A stretch of 64,000 nt of DNA. It comes from Pseudodesulfovibrio nedwellii (GTDB lineage Bacteria > Desulfobacterota > Desulfovibrionia > Desulfovibrionales > Desulfovibrionaceae). The position numbers were made by a program, and so were the translations under genes. How positions within the stretch are numbered: position 1 is the first letter of the stretch; every line of letters starts with the position of its first letter. Of this stretch, positions 53,297-63,430 are shown piece after piece. Where the stretch lies: assembly GCF_027923765.1 (NCBI RefSeq), contig NZ_AP026709.1, positions 3,585,501 through 3,649,500 on the forward strand. Reading direction: 5' to 3'. The notes beneath the pieces are model-generated. The model was not told the DNA's origin. It did no database searches and saw only the letters and a program-made list of their open reading frames with translations.

Positions 53297-55894
53297 ATGG
53301 ATCCGAATACTTTTACGAAAAAAACACAGGACGCTGTTTCCGAGGCTCAGAATCTGGCCATTCGAAGCGGACATCAGCAAATCGATTGCGAGCATCTCAT
53401 GCACGCTCTTGTTACGCAGGAGCAGGGGTTGGTTCCCCAAATCCTGCGTAAACTCGGAGTGGCCCCTGATGCCTACCTTGGCGCCATTGACGCCGAAATA
53501 GCTAAAATGCCCCGTGTGACCGGTTCCGGCGCACGCCCCGACCAGATCGTTGTCACCCCGCGTATGCAGAAAGCATTGGTGGCGGCTGACGACATGCGCA
53601 AACGTATGAAGGACGAGTTTGTTTCCGTGGAACACGTATTCGTTGTTCTTATGGACGAATCAACTTCTTCTGGCGTGGGCCGTGTGAATAAGCAATTCGG
53701 TTTGGACAAGAATAAGGTCCTTGGTGCGCTTGAGGAAGTGCGTGGTAAACAGCGCGTTACGTCCGACAATCCCGAAGCCACATACGATTCGCTCAAGAAG
53801 TACGGACGTGACCTTGTTGAAGAGGCCCGGTCCGGCAAACTCGATCCGGTCATTGGTCGGGATAGCGAGATTCGTCGAGTTATCCGTATCCTTTCCCGTC
53901 GCACCAAGAATAACCCGGTGCTCATCGGTGAGGCCGGTGTCGGAAAGACCGCCATTGCCGAGGGATTGGCCCAGCGTATCGTCAAGGGCGATGTGCCCGA
54001 GGGGCTCAAGGACAAGACCGTCTTTTCGCTGGACATGGGGTCGCTCATTGCCGGTGCAAAGTATCGCGGTGAGTTCGAGGAACGGCTCAAGGCCGTGCTT
54101 AAGGAAGTGCAGGAATCCGCTGGACAGATCCTTATGTTCATTGATGAATTGCACACCATTGTGGGCGCGGGCAAGACTGATGGTGCCATGGACGCGGGGA
54201 ATATCCTGAAGCCCATGCTGGCTCGTGGAGAACTCCATTGTATTGGTGCGACCACCATTGACGAGTATCGTAAGTACATTGAGAAGGACCCGGCTCTTGA
54301 ACGCCGTTTCCAGACTGTGCTTGTGGAAGAGCCGAACGTGGAAGACACCATCTCCATCCTGCGCGGACTGCGCGAGCGATTTGAAGTGCACCATGGTGTG
54401 CGCATTGCAGATGGGGCGATAGTGGAAGCTGCCGTGTTGTCCAATCGTTATATAATGGACCGTCAATTGCCGGATAAGGCTATTGACCTTATTGATGAGG
54501 CCGCAGCGTTGATCCGTACAGAGATTGACTCCCAGCCTTATGAGTTGGACAAGGCCAATCGTCAGGTCATGCAGCTCGAAATCGAGCGTGAAGCATTGAA
54601 ACGGGAGTCGGACAAGGCTTCTCGTGAACGATTGGTGGAATTGGAAAAGAAGTTGGCTGAGATCAAAGAAAATCAATCGGTTCTTTTGGCCCAATGGGAA
54701 AATGAGAAAGGGAGCATCGAACGCCTGCGTTCCTTGAAAGAAGATATAGAAATAACGCGTCGTGAAGTTGACGAAGCCAAGCGTGTGCTTGACTACAACC
54801 GTGCCGCTGAATTGGAATATGGTCGGCTGGCAACATTGGAAAAAGATCTTAACGCGCGAAACGAGGCCTTGGAATCCGGGGACACGCCGCGCATGGTCAG
54901 GGAAGAAGTCGGCCCGGATGATGTGGCTCAAGTCATAGCCCGATGGACCGGTATTCCGGTGTCCCGCCTGATGGAAGGAGAACGTGAGAAGCTGCTCAAG
55001 CTCGGCGATATGCTGCATGAGCGGGTTATTGGTCAGGACGACGCTGTTCAAGCAGTGGCTGATGCTGTTCTGCGTGCTCGTGCAGGTCTCAAGGACCCGA
55101 GTAAACCAATCGGTTCGTTTATTTTCCTCGGTCCCACGGGTGTTGGTAAGACAGAACTGTGCAAGACGCTTGCGTCCGCCCTGTTCGATTCCGAGGACAA
55201 TATGGTTCGTATCGACATGTCCGAATATATGGAAAAGCACACCGTGGCCCGACTCATCGGTGCGCCTCCGGGTTATATCGGGTATGACGAAGGTGGTCAG
55301 TTGACTGAGGCTGTCAGGCGCAAGCCATACTCGGTCATTTTGTTTGACGAAATCGAAAAGGCGCACCATGACGTGTTCAATGTGCTCCTTCAGATTCTCG
55401 ATGACGGACGACTGACTGATTCTCATGGTCGGACCGTGGATTTCAAGAATACTATCGTCATTATGACGAGTAATCTTGGTGCAGAGTATATGCTGGATGG
55501 CATTGATCAGACCGGCGAGTTCCGGGAAGGCGTGGAAGCGCAGGTCATGGACGTTCTGCGTCATCATTTCCGACCTGAGTTTCTCAATCGTGTGGATGAG
55601 ACCGTGTTGTTTCGACCACTTACGCCGATCCAGCTTGCAGGTATTATTGATCTGCTGGTGGCAGGATTGCGTTCCCGGTTAGAAGATCGAAAGATCGAGT
55701 TGGTGCTTACGGAAAAGGCCAAGGCGTTTATCGCTGAATCTGCGTATGAACCGAGCTTTGGTGCGCGTCCCCTTCATCGTTACCTGCAGGCACATTTGGA
55801 AACACCACTTGCAAAGCTGCTTATCAGCGGAGAATTGGCGGATGGCGCCTCTGTGACTGTGGACGAAAAAGATGGTAGACTGATGTTCGTATAA
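53297..55894 (+). CDS. clpB: ATP-dependent disaggregase ClpB
   Basis: An 865-residue Hsp100 of full length. The N-domain (about 1-145) holds the Clp-N repeats. AAA-1 has Walker A GEAGVGKT (about 203-210) and Walker [10 protein letters not shown] middle coiled coil (about 405-520) identifies ClpB rather than ClpA. AAA-2 has Walker [10 protein letters not shown] (about 606-614) and Walker [11 protein letters not shown]. With DnaK, DnaJ and GrpE it dissolves protein aggregates. AAGGAGG precedes the ATG; a strong terminator follows. A 635-codon antisense frame is a shadow. Confidence 0.97.
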   Translation: MDPNTFTKKTQDAVSEAQNLAIRSGHQQIDCEHLMHALVTQEQGLVPQILRKLGVAPDAYLGAIDAEIAKMPRVTGSGARPDQIVVTPRMQKALVAADDMRKRMKDEFVSVEHVFVVLMDESTSSGVGRVNKQFGLDKNKVLGALEEVRGKQRVTSDNPEATYDSLKKYGRDLVEEARSGKLDPVIGRDSEIRRVIRILSRRTKNNPVLIGEAGVGKTAIAEGLAQRIVKGDVPEGLKDKTVFSLDMGSLIAGAKYRGEFEERLKAVLKEVQESAGQILMFIDELHTIVGAGKTDGAMDAGNILKPMLARGELHCIGATTIDEYRKYIEKDPALERRFQTVLVEEPNVEDTISILRGLRERFEVHHGVRIADGAIVEAAVLSNRYIMDRQLPDKAIDLIDEAAALIRTEIDSQPYELDKANRQVMQLEIEREALKRESDKASRERLVELEKKLAEIKENQSVLLAQWENEKGSIERLRSLKEDIEITRREVDEAKRVLDYNRAAELEYGRLATLEKDLNARNEALESGDTPRMVREEVGPDDVAQVIARWTGIPVSRLMEGEREKLLKLGDMLHERVIGQDDAVQAVADAVLRARAGLKDPSKPIGSFIFLGPTGVGKTELCKTLASALFDSEDNMVRIDMSEYMEKHTVARLIGAPPGYIGYDEGGQLTEAVRRKPYSVILFDEIEKAHHDVFNVLLQILDDGRLTDSHGRTVDFKNTIVIMTSNLGAEYMLDGIDQTGEFREGVEAQVMDVLRHHFRPEFLNRVDETVLFRPLTPIQLAGIIDLLVAGLRSRLEDRKIELVLTEKAKAFIAESAYEPSFGARPLHRYLQAHLETPLAKLLISGELADGASVTVDEKDGRLMFV

Positions 55895-55918
55895 ATATAG
55901 AGTACAACGAAAGTATAA

Positions 55919-55956
55919 GGTCGGCACCCGAGATGGGTGTCGGTCTTTTTTTATGA
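55919..55956 (+). terminator. Terminator of clpB
   Basis: TCGGCACCC and GGGTGTCGG (one G-T pair) form a stem followed by a T run, 25 bases after the clpB stop. Confidence 0.88.
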
Positions 55957-56037
55957 TAAACGATACAAAGCGTTTCTTGACTAATGTAGTCGACTTCTGA
56001 AAGGTTGCACTCTCAACTTTTTGGAATCAAGGATTGT

Positions 56038-57195
56038 ATGCCAAATTTGATTTTGCTTTCATTACTGGCGGCCTTTCCGCCGCTTGCCATTGATATGTAT
56101 CTGCCGGCCATGCCAACTTTGCAGGTTGTGTGGAGTGTGCCTTTCGGAGTCATCAACTTGTCGTTGGTTGTTTTCATTGTGATTTTCAGTGCGTGTCTGT
56201 TGATTCACGGGCCGTTGTCAGATCGATTTGGACGGCGTCCTGTCCTTATTTCAGGTATTCTTCTTTTTATTCTTGGCAGTCTTTTGTGTGCAGCGTCCGA
56301 CTCCATTGCATTTTTGCTCTTTTCCCGAGCCATTCAAGGAGCTGGAGCGGCCGCTGCGGCATCCCTCTCTTTGGCATTGTCCAAGGATTTGTACGATGGT
56401 GTGGAACGACAGAAAATTCTGGCTTATATCGGCGTTATCATGGCTTTTTGTCCCATGTTGGCCCCGACATTGGGCGGCATTATGTTGCGGTTTGGCTCTT
56501 GGCAATGGATTTTTATTGTTCAGTCGATCATGGCGCTTGTTGCACTGTATGGTGTCCTTCGATTGAAAGAGCCACTGACAGAATTCACGCATGGCGGTGT
56601 GCTTGCCGTGGCTGGGCGATATGTTGCGGTCTTCAAGAATGGGCGGTTCACAGTGCTGGCGTTAGCTTTCGCCATCATGGTTCTGCCTCATTTCGGTTTT
56701 ATTGGTGGTTCAGCAGATATCTATATCAACGGCTTCGCTATGTCGGAACATATTTTTGGACTGTATTTCGGTGCCAATGCTGTAGGATTTATGCTCGGAT
56801 CATTTGCTTGTACGCGATTGGGTGGTTCTTTGAAGCCTATGCATATCCTGTATTTTTCATTGTGTGCAATTTTTGGGGCCGGGATACTCATGCTCTTCTT
56901 GGGTGGGACTTCACCGCTGGCGGTTGCCATACCCATGTTTTGTATCACGTTTTCTGTGGGATTTTCTCGTCCTGTCAGCAATTCCATGATTCTGGATCAG
57001 GTGGATTCTGATGTGGGAGCAGCCTCTGGTGTGATGACCTTTGAGATGTTTTTCGTGGGAGCCATGTCCATGGAGTTTATCTCCCTTGATTGGCCCAACA
57101 AGCCTATGGTGCTTGGTTTGCTTGCTTTAACCGGTGCGGCCATTCCGTTGGGGACACTGTTTATTATGCGTGTTATTGGAAGACGTCGGACTTGA
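56038..57195 (+). CDS. MFS drug-resistance transporter (Bcr/CflA family)
   Basis: The ATG at 56038 follows AAGGA; an in-frame TTG at 56005 is less likely. The 385-residue, 12-segment exporter has PPLAIDMYLPAMPTL near the start and GPLSDRFGRRPVL (about 62-74), the signature loops of Bcr/CflA. Typical substrates are bicyclomycin, chloramphenicol or sulfonamides; natural substrates are unclear. It has no neighbour regulator. It is the first gene after the clpB terminator and may have its own promoter near 55975. Confidence 0.88.
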   Translation: MPNLILLSLLAAFPPLAIDMYLPAMPTLQVVWSVPFGVINLSLVVFIVIFSACLLIHGPLSDRFGRRPVLISGILLFILGSLLCAASDSIAFLLFSRAIQGAGAAAAASLSLALSKDLYDGVERQKILAYIGVIMAFCPMLAPTLGGIMLRFGSWQWIFIVQSIMALVALYGVLRLKEPLTEFTHGGVLAVAGRYVAVFKNGRFTVLALAFAIMVLPHFGFIGGSADIYINGFAMSEHIFGLYFGANAVGFMLGSFACTRLGGSLKPMHILYFSLCAIFGAGILMLFLGGTSPLAVAIPMFCITFSVGFSRPVSNSMILDQVDSDVGAASGVMTFEMFFVGAMSMEFISLDWPNKPMVLGLLALTGAAIPLGTLFIMRVIGRRRT

Positions 57196-57268
57196 GTCTG
57201 ATTCAAGACCATAGCTACCCTGCGTCATTTCATTACAATATCTTTGCGAAAAATCATGGTGTTGCACT

Positions 57269-58192
57269 ATGCGCTGCCGTATATTGTTTCTCATGAATGG
57301 TGGCTGTTTATTTTTTTATCGTTGGATTTTTTGCTCTGCATTAGCAGTGGTATGCCTTTTGGCCTTTCTCTTTTGTTATCCATCCTCATCAGTAGCCGAG
57401 GATGATCCTTTTGGGGCATATCGATCCAAGGGTATTATTGTTGCCCAGGAATCTGATATGCCGCCTATGTCCTTCGTCGGTCCCAGTGGTCGTCCCAAAG
57501 GGTTTATTATTGACCTTTGGCGGAAATGGTCTTCAGAAACGGGTGTCCCGGTACATTTTCATCTTGTGGAGTGGGCTGAGACCTTGAATGCTGTGCGTGA
57601 AGGGAAGGCAGATGTACACGGTGGCCTTTTTTACACCGCTGGGAGAGATCGTTATCTGGATTATTCATCCCCGTTTTTTGTCTCTCGTGGAGTTGTCCTT
57701 GTCGTAAACGGTTCAGCAATAACAGACATTAGTCAACTGAGAGGCAAGAACGTCGGTGTGATCGATAAGAGCTTTTACGACGCTCTTTTGCGGGAAAAGT
57801 ACCCTGCATTGAAACCGTATCCAATCGAGAATACGACTCGATTGGTTGAAGCCGCAGTCAATGGAGAAGTCGAGGTGGTGATGGGAGATTACCCGACTGT
57901 CATGCATCAAATAGGCTCTATGGGAAAGGTTAGATTCTTTAGAGTGATAGAGTTTGTTTCGGACCAGTACTACAGAGCTGCTGTTGCGCAAGGCAATGAA
58001 GTATTACTGACGATGATTGAAAAAGGGTTGGAGCGAATTGATAAGGAAGAACGAAAAGTACTTTTTGAGCGGTGGGTTGTCGGAGGCCATACTCCATCCA
58101 GAAGTTGGCTTGCCTCAACGATTGTTATTAGTGTTTTAAGTCTTGGCCTTGCTCTTCTTGTTCCCTTTGTTTTTGATAGATTTCGTCGTTAG
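57269..58192 (+). CDS. Membrane-anchored family 3 solute-binding protein
   Basis: A 307-residue protein with an N-terminal hydrophobic segment (about 18-37) and a family 3 binding domain (IIVAQESDMPPMSFVGPSGRPKGFIIDLW, then DRYLDYSSPFFVSRGVVLV and LRGKNVGVI). The C-terminus is a membrane segment (about 283-303) and four basic residues. It looks like the sensory half of a histidine kinase or GGDEF protein, cut just after the membrane segment, and no output domain follows. The ligand may be an amino acid. The ribosome site is poor; a second in-frame ATG is at 57293. Confidence 0.75.
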   Translation: MRCRILFLMNGGCLFFYRWIFCSALAVVCLLAFLFCYPSSSVAEDDPFGAYRSKGIIVAQESDMPPMSFVGPSGRPKGFIIDLWRKWSSETGVPVHFHLVEWAETLNAVREGKADVHGGLFYTAGRDRYLDYSSPFFVSRGVVLVVNGSAITDISQLRGKNVGVIDKSFYDALLREKYPALKPYPIENTTRLVEAAVNGEVEVVMGDYPTVMHQIGSMGKVRFFRVIEFVSDQYYRAAVAQGNEVLLTMIEKGLERIDKEERKVLFERWVVGGHTPSRSWLASTIVISVLSLGLALLVPFVFDRFRR

Positions 58193-59169
58193 TTTTCGTT
58201 TTGAGTTAAGAATTGAGCGGCTCGTTTTTCGGACCAATAGACATTATTCCCGCCATTGAGCACAAACCCCACATGTCCTCCATGTTCTGGCATTTCCAGA
58301 AACAGATTTGAGTTGGCTTCGGCCTCGCGGAGTGGATAACATTCTGGTCCGAGGAAGGGATCGTCCTGTGCATTGGCGAGCAGGGTTGGGATACGGATAT
58401 CCTTGAGGAATTGAAGGCTGCTTGAACGGGTGTAATATTCGGCAGCATCTTTGAACCCATTGGATGGTGCAGTGAATCGGTCATCGAAATCCCGGAGTGT
58501 TTTGATGCCGTGTAGTTGTGCCGAGTCGATTTCGTTCGGGAATCGTTCCCCTTTTTCACGAATGGTCCGGCGCAGTCCACGCATGAAATATTCAAAATAA
58601 ATATGCCGGGAAGGCAGGGCAATCATCCGCTCCGTCGCATCTAGATCGCAGGGGACGGAAAATGTTGCTGCGGAAATTATTTGTGGCGGAATACGGTCAG
58701 GGGATTCTCCCAGATACTTGAGAATCTGGTTGCCGCCCATGGAGAATCCTATGAGGCTGACCTCGTCATATCGACCAGTGGAAAGGCAGTGCGTGATGAC
58801 CGCGTGCAGATCATCGGTTTCACCTGAGTGATAGGAACGCGGTAATCTATTTGGCTCATTACCGCATCCGCGTTGGCACCAACAGGCCGCGTCAAAGCCG
58901 AGGCCCGTGAAAATATGAGCCATGCCGAGCACATATTTTTTGCGGGCATGTCCCTCTAGGCCGTGGCTGACGATGACCAATTTGCGAGTTTCGCCGATAC
59001 GGGATCGGTGCCAGTCGAAATCCAGAAAGTCGGTGTCCGGCAGTTCAATACGTTCCCGCATGGGCGCCGTGAGCGGCGTCAGTCTGAACAGAGGGGGATA
59101 CAGCGTGGCGATGTTGCCGAAACGAAATGGAAAGGGCGGTTGATAATCCGGGGTTGGCAGTATTGGCAT
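58189..59169 (-). CDS. Alpha/beta-hydrolase of the YheT family
   Basis: The start at 59169 is the ATG just before the conserved opening PDYQPPFPFRFGNIATLYPPLFR; the open frame reaches 126 codons further but runs through the divergent gene and is histidine-rich shadow. The 326-residue hydrolase has SHGLEGH (68-74, oxyanion region), nucleophile Ser143 in GFSMGGN, and aspartate/histidine in AQDDPFLG and EHGGHVGF. YheT-type proteins are esterases of unknown natural substrate. No Shine-Dalgarno sequence is clear, so the start is uncertain. It overlaps the SBP gene by 4 bases end to end. Confidence 0.83.
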   Translation of the reverse strand: MPILPTPDYQPPFPFRFGNIATLYPPLFRLTPLTAPMRERIELPDTDFLDFDWHRSRIGETRKLVIVSHGLEGHARKKYVLGMAHIFTGLGFDAACWCQRGCGNEPNRLPRSYHSGETDDLHAVITHCLSTGRYDEVSLIGFSMGGNQILKYLGESPDRIPPQIISAATFSVPCDLDATERMIALPSRHIYFEYFMRGLRRTIREKGERFPNEIDSAQLHGIKTLRDFDDRFTAPSNGFKDAAEYYTRSSSLQFLKDIRIPTLLANAQDDPFLGPECYPLREAEANSNLFLEMPEHGGHVGFVLNGGNNVYWSEKRAAQFLTQNEN

Positions 59170-59301
59170 GAGGATTGGTGTACGACCACACCAGATTGAT
59201 GTCAAAAGCAATGTCCAGGATTGAAAACGGTTGCTTGAATGAGAATGGCTTTGTATTCTGACGGCCTGTGCCTGCGGGCGTGTCCAAAGCAAGGAGTTGT
59301 T

Positions 59302-60507
59302 GTGCCGTTGTTTGATCAGGTTGATATGGAGAATTACGCGGAAGTTCTTCTCTGGGGTTTGGCTGAGACTAGAGAAAAACCGTTCAAGAATAAGGATATC
59401 GTGTTGATTCGGTACGATATTCCCGGTCTTGCTTTGGCCGAAGCTATTTATTCCAGAGTCATGGACATGCACCTTATGCCCGTGACCATGGCCATGCCCA
59501 CGCCATATATGAATATGGAGCGATATCTTAATTCTAGTTACGGTCAACTTTTATTTCAACAACCGGGGTTGGGCGAACTGTATTCTCAGGTTGCCGGGAT
59601 TATCACTGTCATGGCCCCCGAAGACCTGACGCATCTCCAGACCGTAGACCCGCGCACTATTGCTGAGGCCCGGCGGTCAGATGCTTCTAACCGACGCATA
59701 CTGCAACGTCGCAAGCAGTCCGGTGCGCTTGGCTGGACCACTTGTATTTATCCTACCGAAGCCTTGGCCGCAGCTTCCGGTATGACGCTGGAGGACTATG
59801 CCACCGCTTTGAAACGGGCCTGCTGGCTGAATATGCCCAGCCCGGTCAAGGAGTGGAAGCGACTTCAACGCGAAGTCGGCGAAGTTTGCGACTGGCTCGA
59901 TTCTTTGGATATAGCTTCTTTGCGCGTAGAGTCCGAAGATATCAATCTCAAAGTGCCTGTTGGCAATAACCGGCGATTTGTAGGTGTGAGCGGAGGCAAT
60001 ATTCCGGGGTATGAAATTTATTTCGCGCCCGATGCCCGCAAGGTGGAAGGCACATATTACGCTGATCAGCCATCGTTGCGGTATGGACATTTGGTGCTTG
60101 GTGCATCTTTGGACTTTTCGGATGGTATCGCTGCCCGAGTGGAAGCGGAACGAGGTCAGGTGTTTTTACAAAATCAGATGTATTCCGATTCTGGCGCTCG
60201 TCGGGTAGGAGAATTTTCCCTGACTGACAAGCGTTTTTCCCGTGTGGATAGATTCATGGCGCATACTTTGCTCGATGAAAATTATGGTGGAGACAACGGG
60301 AATTGTCACATAGCCCTTGGTGGTTCTGTTTTGGAAAGTTTTACAGGTCCTCCTGAAATGCTTACCCCGGAACTGGAATACGAGCTCGGTTTCAACTCTT
60401 CGGATATGCACTGGGATTTGGTGAATACCCAGCCTAAACGTGTCACTGCACGGCTTAAGGGCGGAGAGTCTTCATTGATTTATGAGAATGGGTCTTTCTG
60501 TTTTTAA
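59302..60507 (+). CDS. M29-type (aminopeptidase T-like) metallopeptidase
   Basis: The GTG at 59302 has AAGGAG 5 bases upstream; ATG starts at 59239 and 59326 are alternatives, since the conserved region opens with MENYAEVLLWGL. The product is about 401 residues. The C-terminal half has GNIPGYEIYFAPD with EGTYYADQPSL, then DENYGGDNGNCHIALGGS and DMHWDLV, which match the metal-ligand pattern of M29 aminopeptidases. These use two cobalt or zinc ions to release N-terminal amino acids. The N-terminal half is divergent. It lies just upstream of the grpE promoter region. Confidence 0.75.
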   Translation: MPLFDQVDMENYAEVLLWGLAETREKPFKNKDIVLIRYDIPGLALAEAIYSRVMDMHLMPVTMAMPTPYMNMERYLNSSYGQLLFQQPGLGELYSQVAGIITVMAPEDLTHLQTVDPRTIAEARRSDASNRRILQRRKQSGALGWTTCIYPTEALAAASGMTLEDYATALKRACWLNMPSPVKEWKRLQREVGEVCDWLDSLDIASLRVESEDINLKVPVGNNRRFVGVSGGNIPGYEIYFAPDARKVEGTYYADQPSLRYGHLVLGASLDFSDGIAARVEAERGQVFLQNQMYSDSGARRVGEFSLTDKRFSRVDRFMAHTLLDENYGGDNGNCHIALGGSVLESFTGPPEMLTPELEYELGFNSSDMHWDLVNTQPKRVTARLKGGESSLIYENGSFCF

Positions 60508-60569
60508 GGGATAAGCCTTTTGTCTGCCCGTTCAGTCTGCGCTCTGTCATATTCTTATATAAAAGACCA

Positions 60570-60597
60570 TTGACAACCTTTTCCACATGCTTATTTT
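60570..60597 (+). promoter_or_regulatory. Candidate sigma-70 promoter of grpE-dnaK
   Basis: TTGACA at 60570-60575 and TATTTT at 60592-60597 are 16 bases apart, about 65 bases before the grpE start. No CIRCE palindrome or clear sigma-32 pattern is visible. Confidence 0.5.
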
Positions 60598-60660
60598 CCC
60601 ATCACGCCTCGCTTTTGTCGGGGCCTTTTCATGATAGATCACGCTTTTTAAGGATTATAC

Positions 60661-61284
60661 ATGACCAAAGATAAAAACAACGAAGTCCCTATCACTGGCC
60701 TTTATGATGATGAGGGTAAGATTTTTAACGAAGCACAGGGTGAAAACCTTGATGCCACCGATGAGGTTGGCGAGGAAGAGGCTACGGAAGTCTCTCTGAG
60801 TCAGGAAGAACTGCACGCACTGTGTCTTGAATCCGTTTGTCCCGAATGTGATGTGTTTAAGGAAGCTGAAGGAATTCGCCTTCGCGCCTTGGCAGATGCT
60901 GAAAACGTCAAAAAACGTTTATTTCGGGAAAATGAGGAAATGAAGAAGTATGCAGGCGAGTCTGTTCTGGCTGACCTGCTGCCTGTTCTAGATAACCTTG
61001 ATCTCGCATTGGCTCACACCGGGAACTTGGATGACGCCTGCAAGAATTTTGTCATCGGCGTGGACATGACCCGCAAGCTGTTTCTCGATGCAGTGAAAGG
61101 GCATGGACTGGTCGTAGTGCCTGTCGCTGTCGGTAATGATTTTGACCCCGAAGTTCATGAAGCTGTGGGGACTGTGCAGGAACCTGAGCTTGCCGACAAC
61201 CAGATTGCCCAGATTATTCAGGGTGGTTACCTGCTGAAAGGACGTCTTATTCGTCCGGCCAAGGTTATGGTCAACAAGGCATAA
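60661..61284 (+). CDS. grpE: Nucleotide exchange factor GrpE
   Basis: A 207-residue protein. Residues 1-50 are an acidic disordered tail, followed by a long helix pair (about 65-130: [25 protein letters not shown]) and the beta domain ending in [18 protein letters not shown]. It speeds ADP release from DnaK. An unusual CPEC motif (residues 60-63), with another cysteine at 55, sits just before the dimer helix; thiol chemistry or metal binding is possible. dnaK follows after 121 bases. Confidence 0.94.
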   Translation: MTKDKNNEVPITGLYDDEGKIFNEAQGENLDATDEVGEEEATEVSLSQEELHALCLESVCPECDVFKEAEGIRLRALADAENVKKRLFRENEEMKKYAGESVLADLLPVLDNLDLALAHTGNLDDACKNFVIGVDMTRKLFLDAVKGHGLVVVPVAVGNDFDPEVHEAVGTVQEPELADNQIAQIIQGGYLLKGRLIRPAKVMVNKA

Positions 61285-61405
61285 GCACTATTTTTTTGAC
61301 GCTGACGCTCTTTACAAGGCCGAATGCGTACTTATTGAACAGAGTAACGAAAAACAAACGTCGATAACGACTATCTCAATAGAAGATTTGAGGAGGACAT
61401 ACATA

Positions 61406-63328
61406 ATGGGTAAGATCATAGGAATCGATCTTGGAACTACCAACTCCTGCGTTTACGTCATGGAAGGTAAAGATCCAAAATGCGTCACCAACCCCGAGGG
61501 TGGGCGTACTACGCCGTCCGTCGTGGCTTTTACTGACAAAGAACGTCTGGTGGGCGACATCGCCAAACGTCAGTCTGTCACCAACCCTGAAAAGACCGTG
61601 TTTGCCATCAAGCGCATGATGGGCCGTCAGGCTAATGCTCCTGAAGTTAAAAAATGGCAGAAACACTGTCCGTACGACATTGTGGCCGGTAACGGTAACG
61701 ATGCCTGGGTTGAGATCGACGGCAAGAAATATTCTCCGCCGGAAGTTTCAGCTATTATCCTTCAGAAGCTGAAGAAGGATGCCGAAATCTATCTGGGCGA
61801 AGATGTGACTGAAGCGGTCATCACCGTGCCCGCATATTTCAATGACTCTCAGCGTCAGGCGACCAAAGACGCAGGCAAGATTGCCGGTCTTGAGGTCAAG
61901 CGCATCATCAACGAACCTACCGCCGCATCATTGGCTTATGGTTTCGACAAGAAAGCCAACGAAAAAATCGCGGTTTTTGACCTCGGTGGTGGTACTTTTG
62001 ATATTTCCATTCTGGAAGTCGGCGACAACGTCGTGGAAGTTCGTGCCACCAATGGTGACACCTTTCTTGGCGGTGAAGATTTCGACCATCGTATCATTGA
62101 ATACTTGGTGGACGAGTTCAAGAAAGAAAACGGCATTGATTTGTCTCAGGACCGTATGGCCTTGCAGCGCCTCAAGGAAGCTTCGGAAAAAGCCAAGCAC
62201 GAGCTGTCTTCTTCCATTGAAACCGAGGTCAATCTGCCCTTTATCACCGCTGATCAGAATGGTCCCAAGCATATGATGGTCAAGATCAGCCGCAGCAAGC
62301 TGGAAAAGCTCGTTGAGGATCTGGTTGATAGGACTGTCGCACCGTGCAAGAAGGCACTGAAAGATGCCGGTCTGTCCGCATCTGATATCGACGAAGTTAT
62401 TCTCGTCGGTGGTATGACCCGTATGCCTCTGGTGCAGGAAAAGGTGAAGTCTTTCTTCGGCAAGGAGCCTAACCGCTCTGTGAACCCGGACGAAGTCGTT
62501 GCCATGGGTGCTGCCATTCAGGGCGGTATTTTGGCCGGTGACGTCAAAGACGTACTGCTTCTCGACGTGACTCCGTTGTCCCTCGGCATTGAGACCATGG
62601 GCGGCGTGATGACACACCTGATCGAGCGTAACACCACCATCCCGACCAAGAAATCTCAGGTGTTTACCACCGCGGCTGAGAATCAGCCGTCCGTGTCCAT
62701 CCGAGTTTTCCAGGGCGAACGTCCCATGTCTGCGGATAACAAGCTGCTTGGCAACTTCGAGTTGTCCGGTTTGCCGCCGGCACCGCGTGGTGTACCCCAG
62801 ATTGAAGTTTCCTTTGACATTGATGCCAACGGCATCGTGCATGTCAACGCCAAAGACATGGGTACCGGACGTGAACAGTCCATCCAGATCACTGCTTCTT
62901 CCGGTCTGTCCGATGAAGAAATTGATCAGATGGTCAAGGATGCTGAGTCTCATGCCGATGAAGATAAGAAAAAGCAGGAACTCATTGAGGTGCGCAATCA
63001 GGCCGATACGCTGATTTACACTTCCGAGAAGTCCATGCGTGATCTTGGCGATAAGGTTGATACCGAGTTGAAGGCTGACATTGAATCCAAGGTCGAGGCC
63101 CTGAAGAAGGCCCTTGAGACCGATGATGCTGATGAGATCAAGGCCAAGGCCGATGAATTGTCACAAAGCTCTCACAAGCTGGCCGAACAGTTGTACGCTC
63201 AGCAGAATACCGAAGGCGCAGGTCCCGACATGGGTGCCGGTGCAGCCGGTGCAGCTGGTGGTGACGCCGGTGCAGCTCCCAAGGATGACGACGACGTGGT
63301 CGATGCCGACTACACCGAAGTCAAGTAG
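61406..63328 (+). CDS. dnaK: Molecular chaperone DnaK (Hsp70)
   Basis: The start MGKIIG follows AGGAGGA; an in-frame codon 6 residues upstream is not needed. The 640-residue chaperone has an N-terminal ATPase ([32 protein letters not shown]), the linker [14 protein letters not shown], a substrate-binding beta domain, and a helical lid with an Ala/Gly-rich tail ending in [13 protein letters not shown]. It binds hydrophobic stretches in unfolded proteins with GrpE and DnaJ/CbpA. Length and domain order are normal. A terminator at 63361 follows. Confidence 0.98.
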   Translation: MGKIIGIDLGTTNSCVYVMEGKDPKCVTNPEGGRTTPSVVAFTDKERLVGDIAKRQSVTNPEKTVFAIKRMMGRQANAPEVKKWQKHCPYDIVAGNGNDAWVEIDGKKYSPPEVSAIILQKLKKDAEIYLGEDVTEAVITVPAYFNDSQRQATKDAGKIAGLEVKRIINEPTAASLAYGFDKKANEKIAVFDLGGGTFDISILEVGDNVVEVRATNGDTFLGGEDFDHRIIEYLVDEFKKENGIDLSQDRMALQRLKEASEKAKHELSSSIETEVNLPFITADQNGPKHMMVKISRSKLEKLVEDLVDRTVAPCKKALKDAGLSASDIDEVILVGGMTRMPLVQEKVKSFFGKEPNRSVNPDEVVAMGAAIQGGILAGDVKDVLLLDVTPLSLGIETMGGVMTHLIERNTTIPTKKSQVFTTAAENQPSVSIRVFQGERPMSADNKLLGNFELSGLPPAPRGVPQIEVSFDIDANGIVHVNAKDMGTGREQSIQITASSGLSDEEIDQMVKDAESHADEDKKKQELIEVRNQADTLIYTSEKSMRDLGDKVDTELKADIESKVEALKKALETDDADEIKAKADELSQSSHKLAEQLYAQQNTEGAGPDMGAGAAGAAGGDAGAAPKDDDDVVDADYTEVK

Positions 63329-63360
63329 CTTGCCTTAGAAGCTCAAGCAAAGTATAGATT

Positions 63361-63395
63361 ACCCGGCCCGTCATTCACGGGCCGGGTTTTTTTTA
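63361..63395 (+). terminator. Terminator of dnaK
   Basis: ACCCGGCCCGT and ACGGGCCGGGT form an 11-bp stem with a short loop and eight T residues, 32 bases after dnaK. Confidence 0.93.
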
Positions 63396-63430
63396 TTAGG
63401 CTGCTTAATCCGGCTTTTATGGAACATACG

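Noticed and set aside
53660..55567. 635-codon frame on the minus strand
   Set aside because: Antisense to clpB; long only because of biased codon use in clpB.
61928..62953. 341-codon frame on the minus strand
   Set aside because: Antisense to dnaK; shadow.
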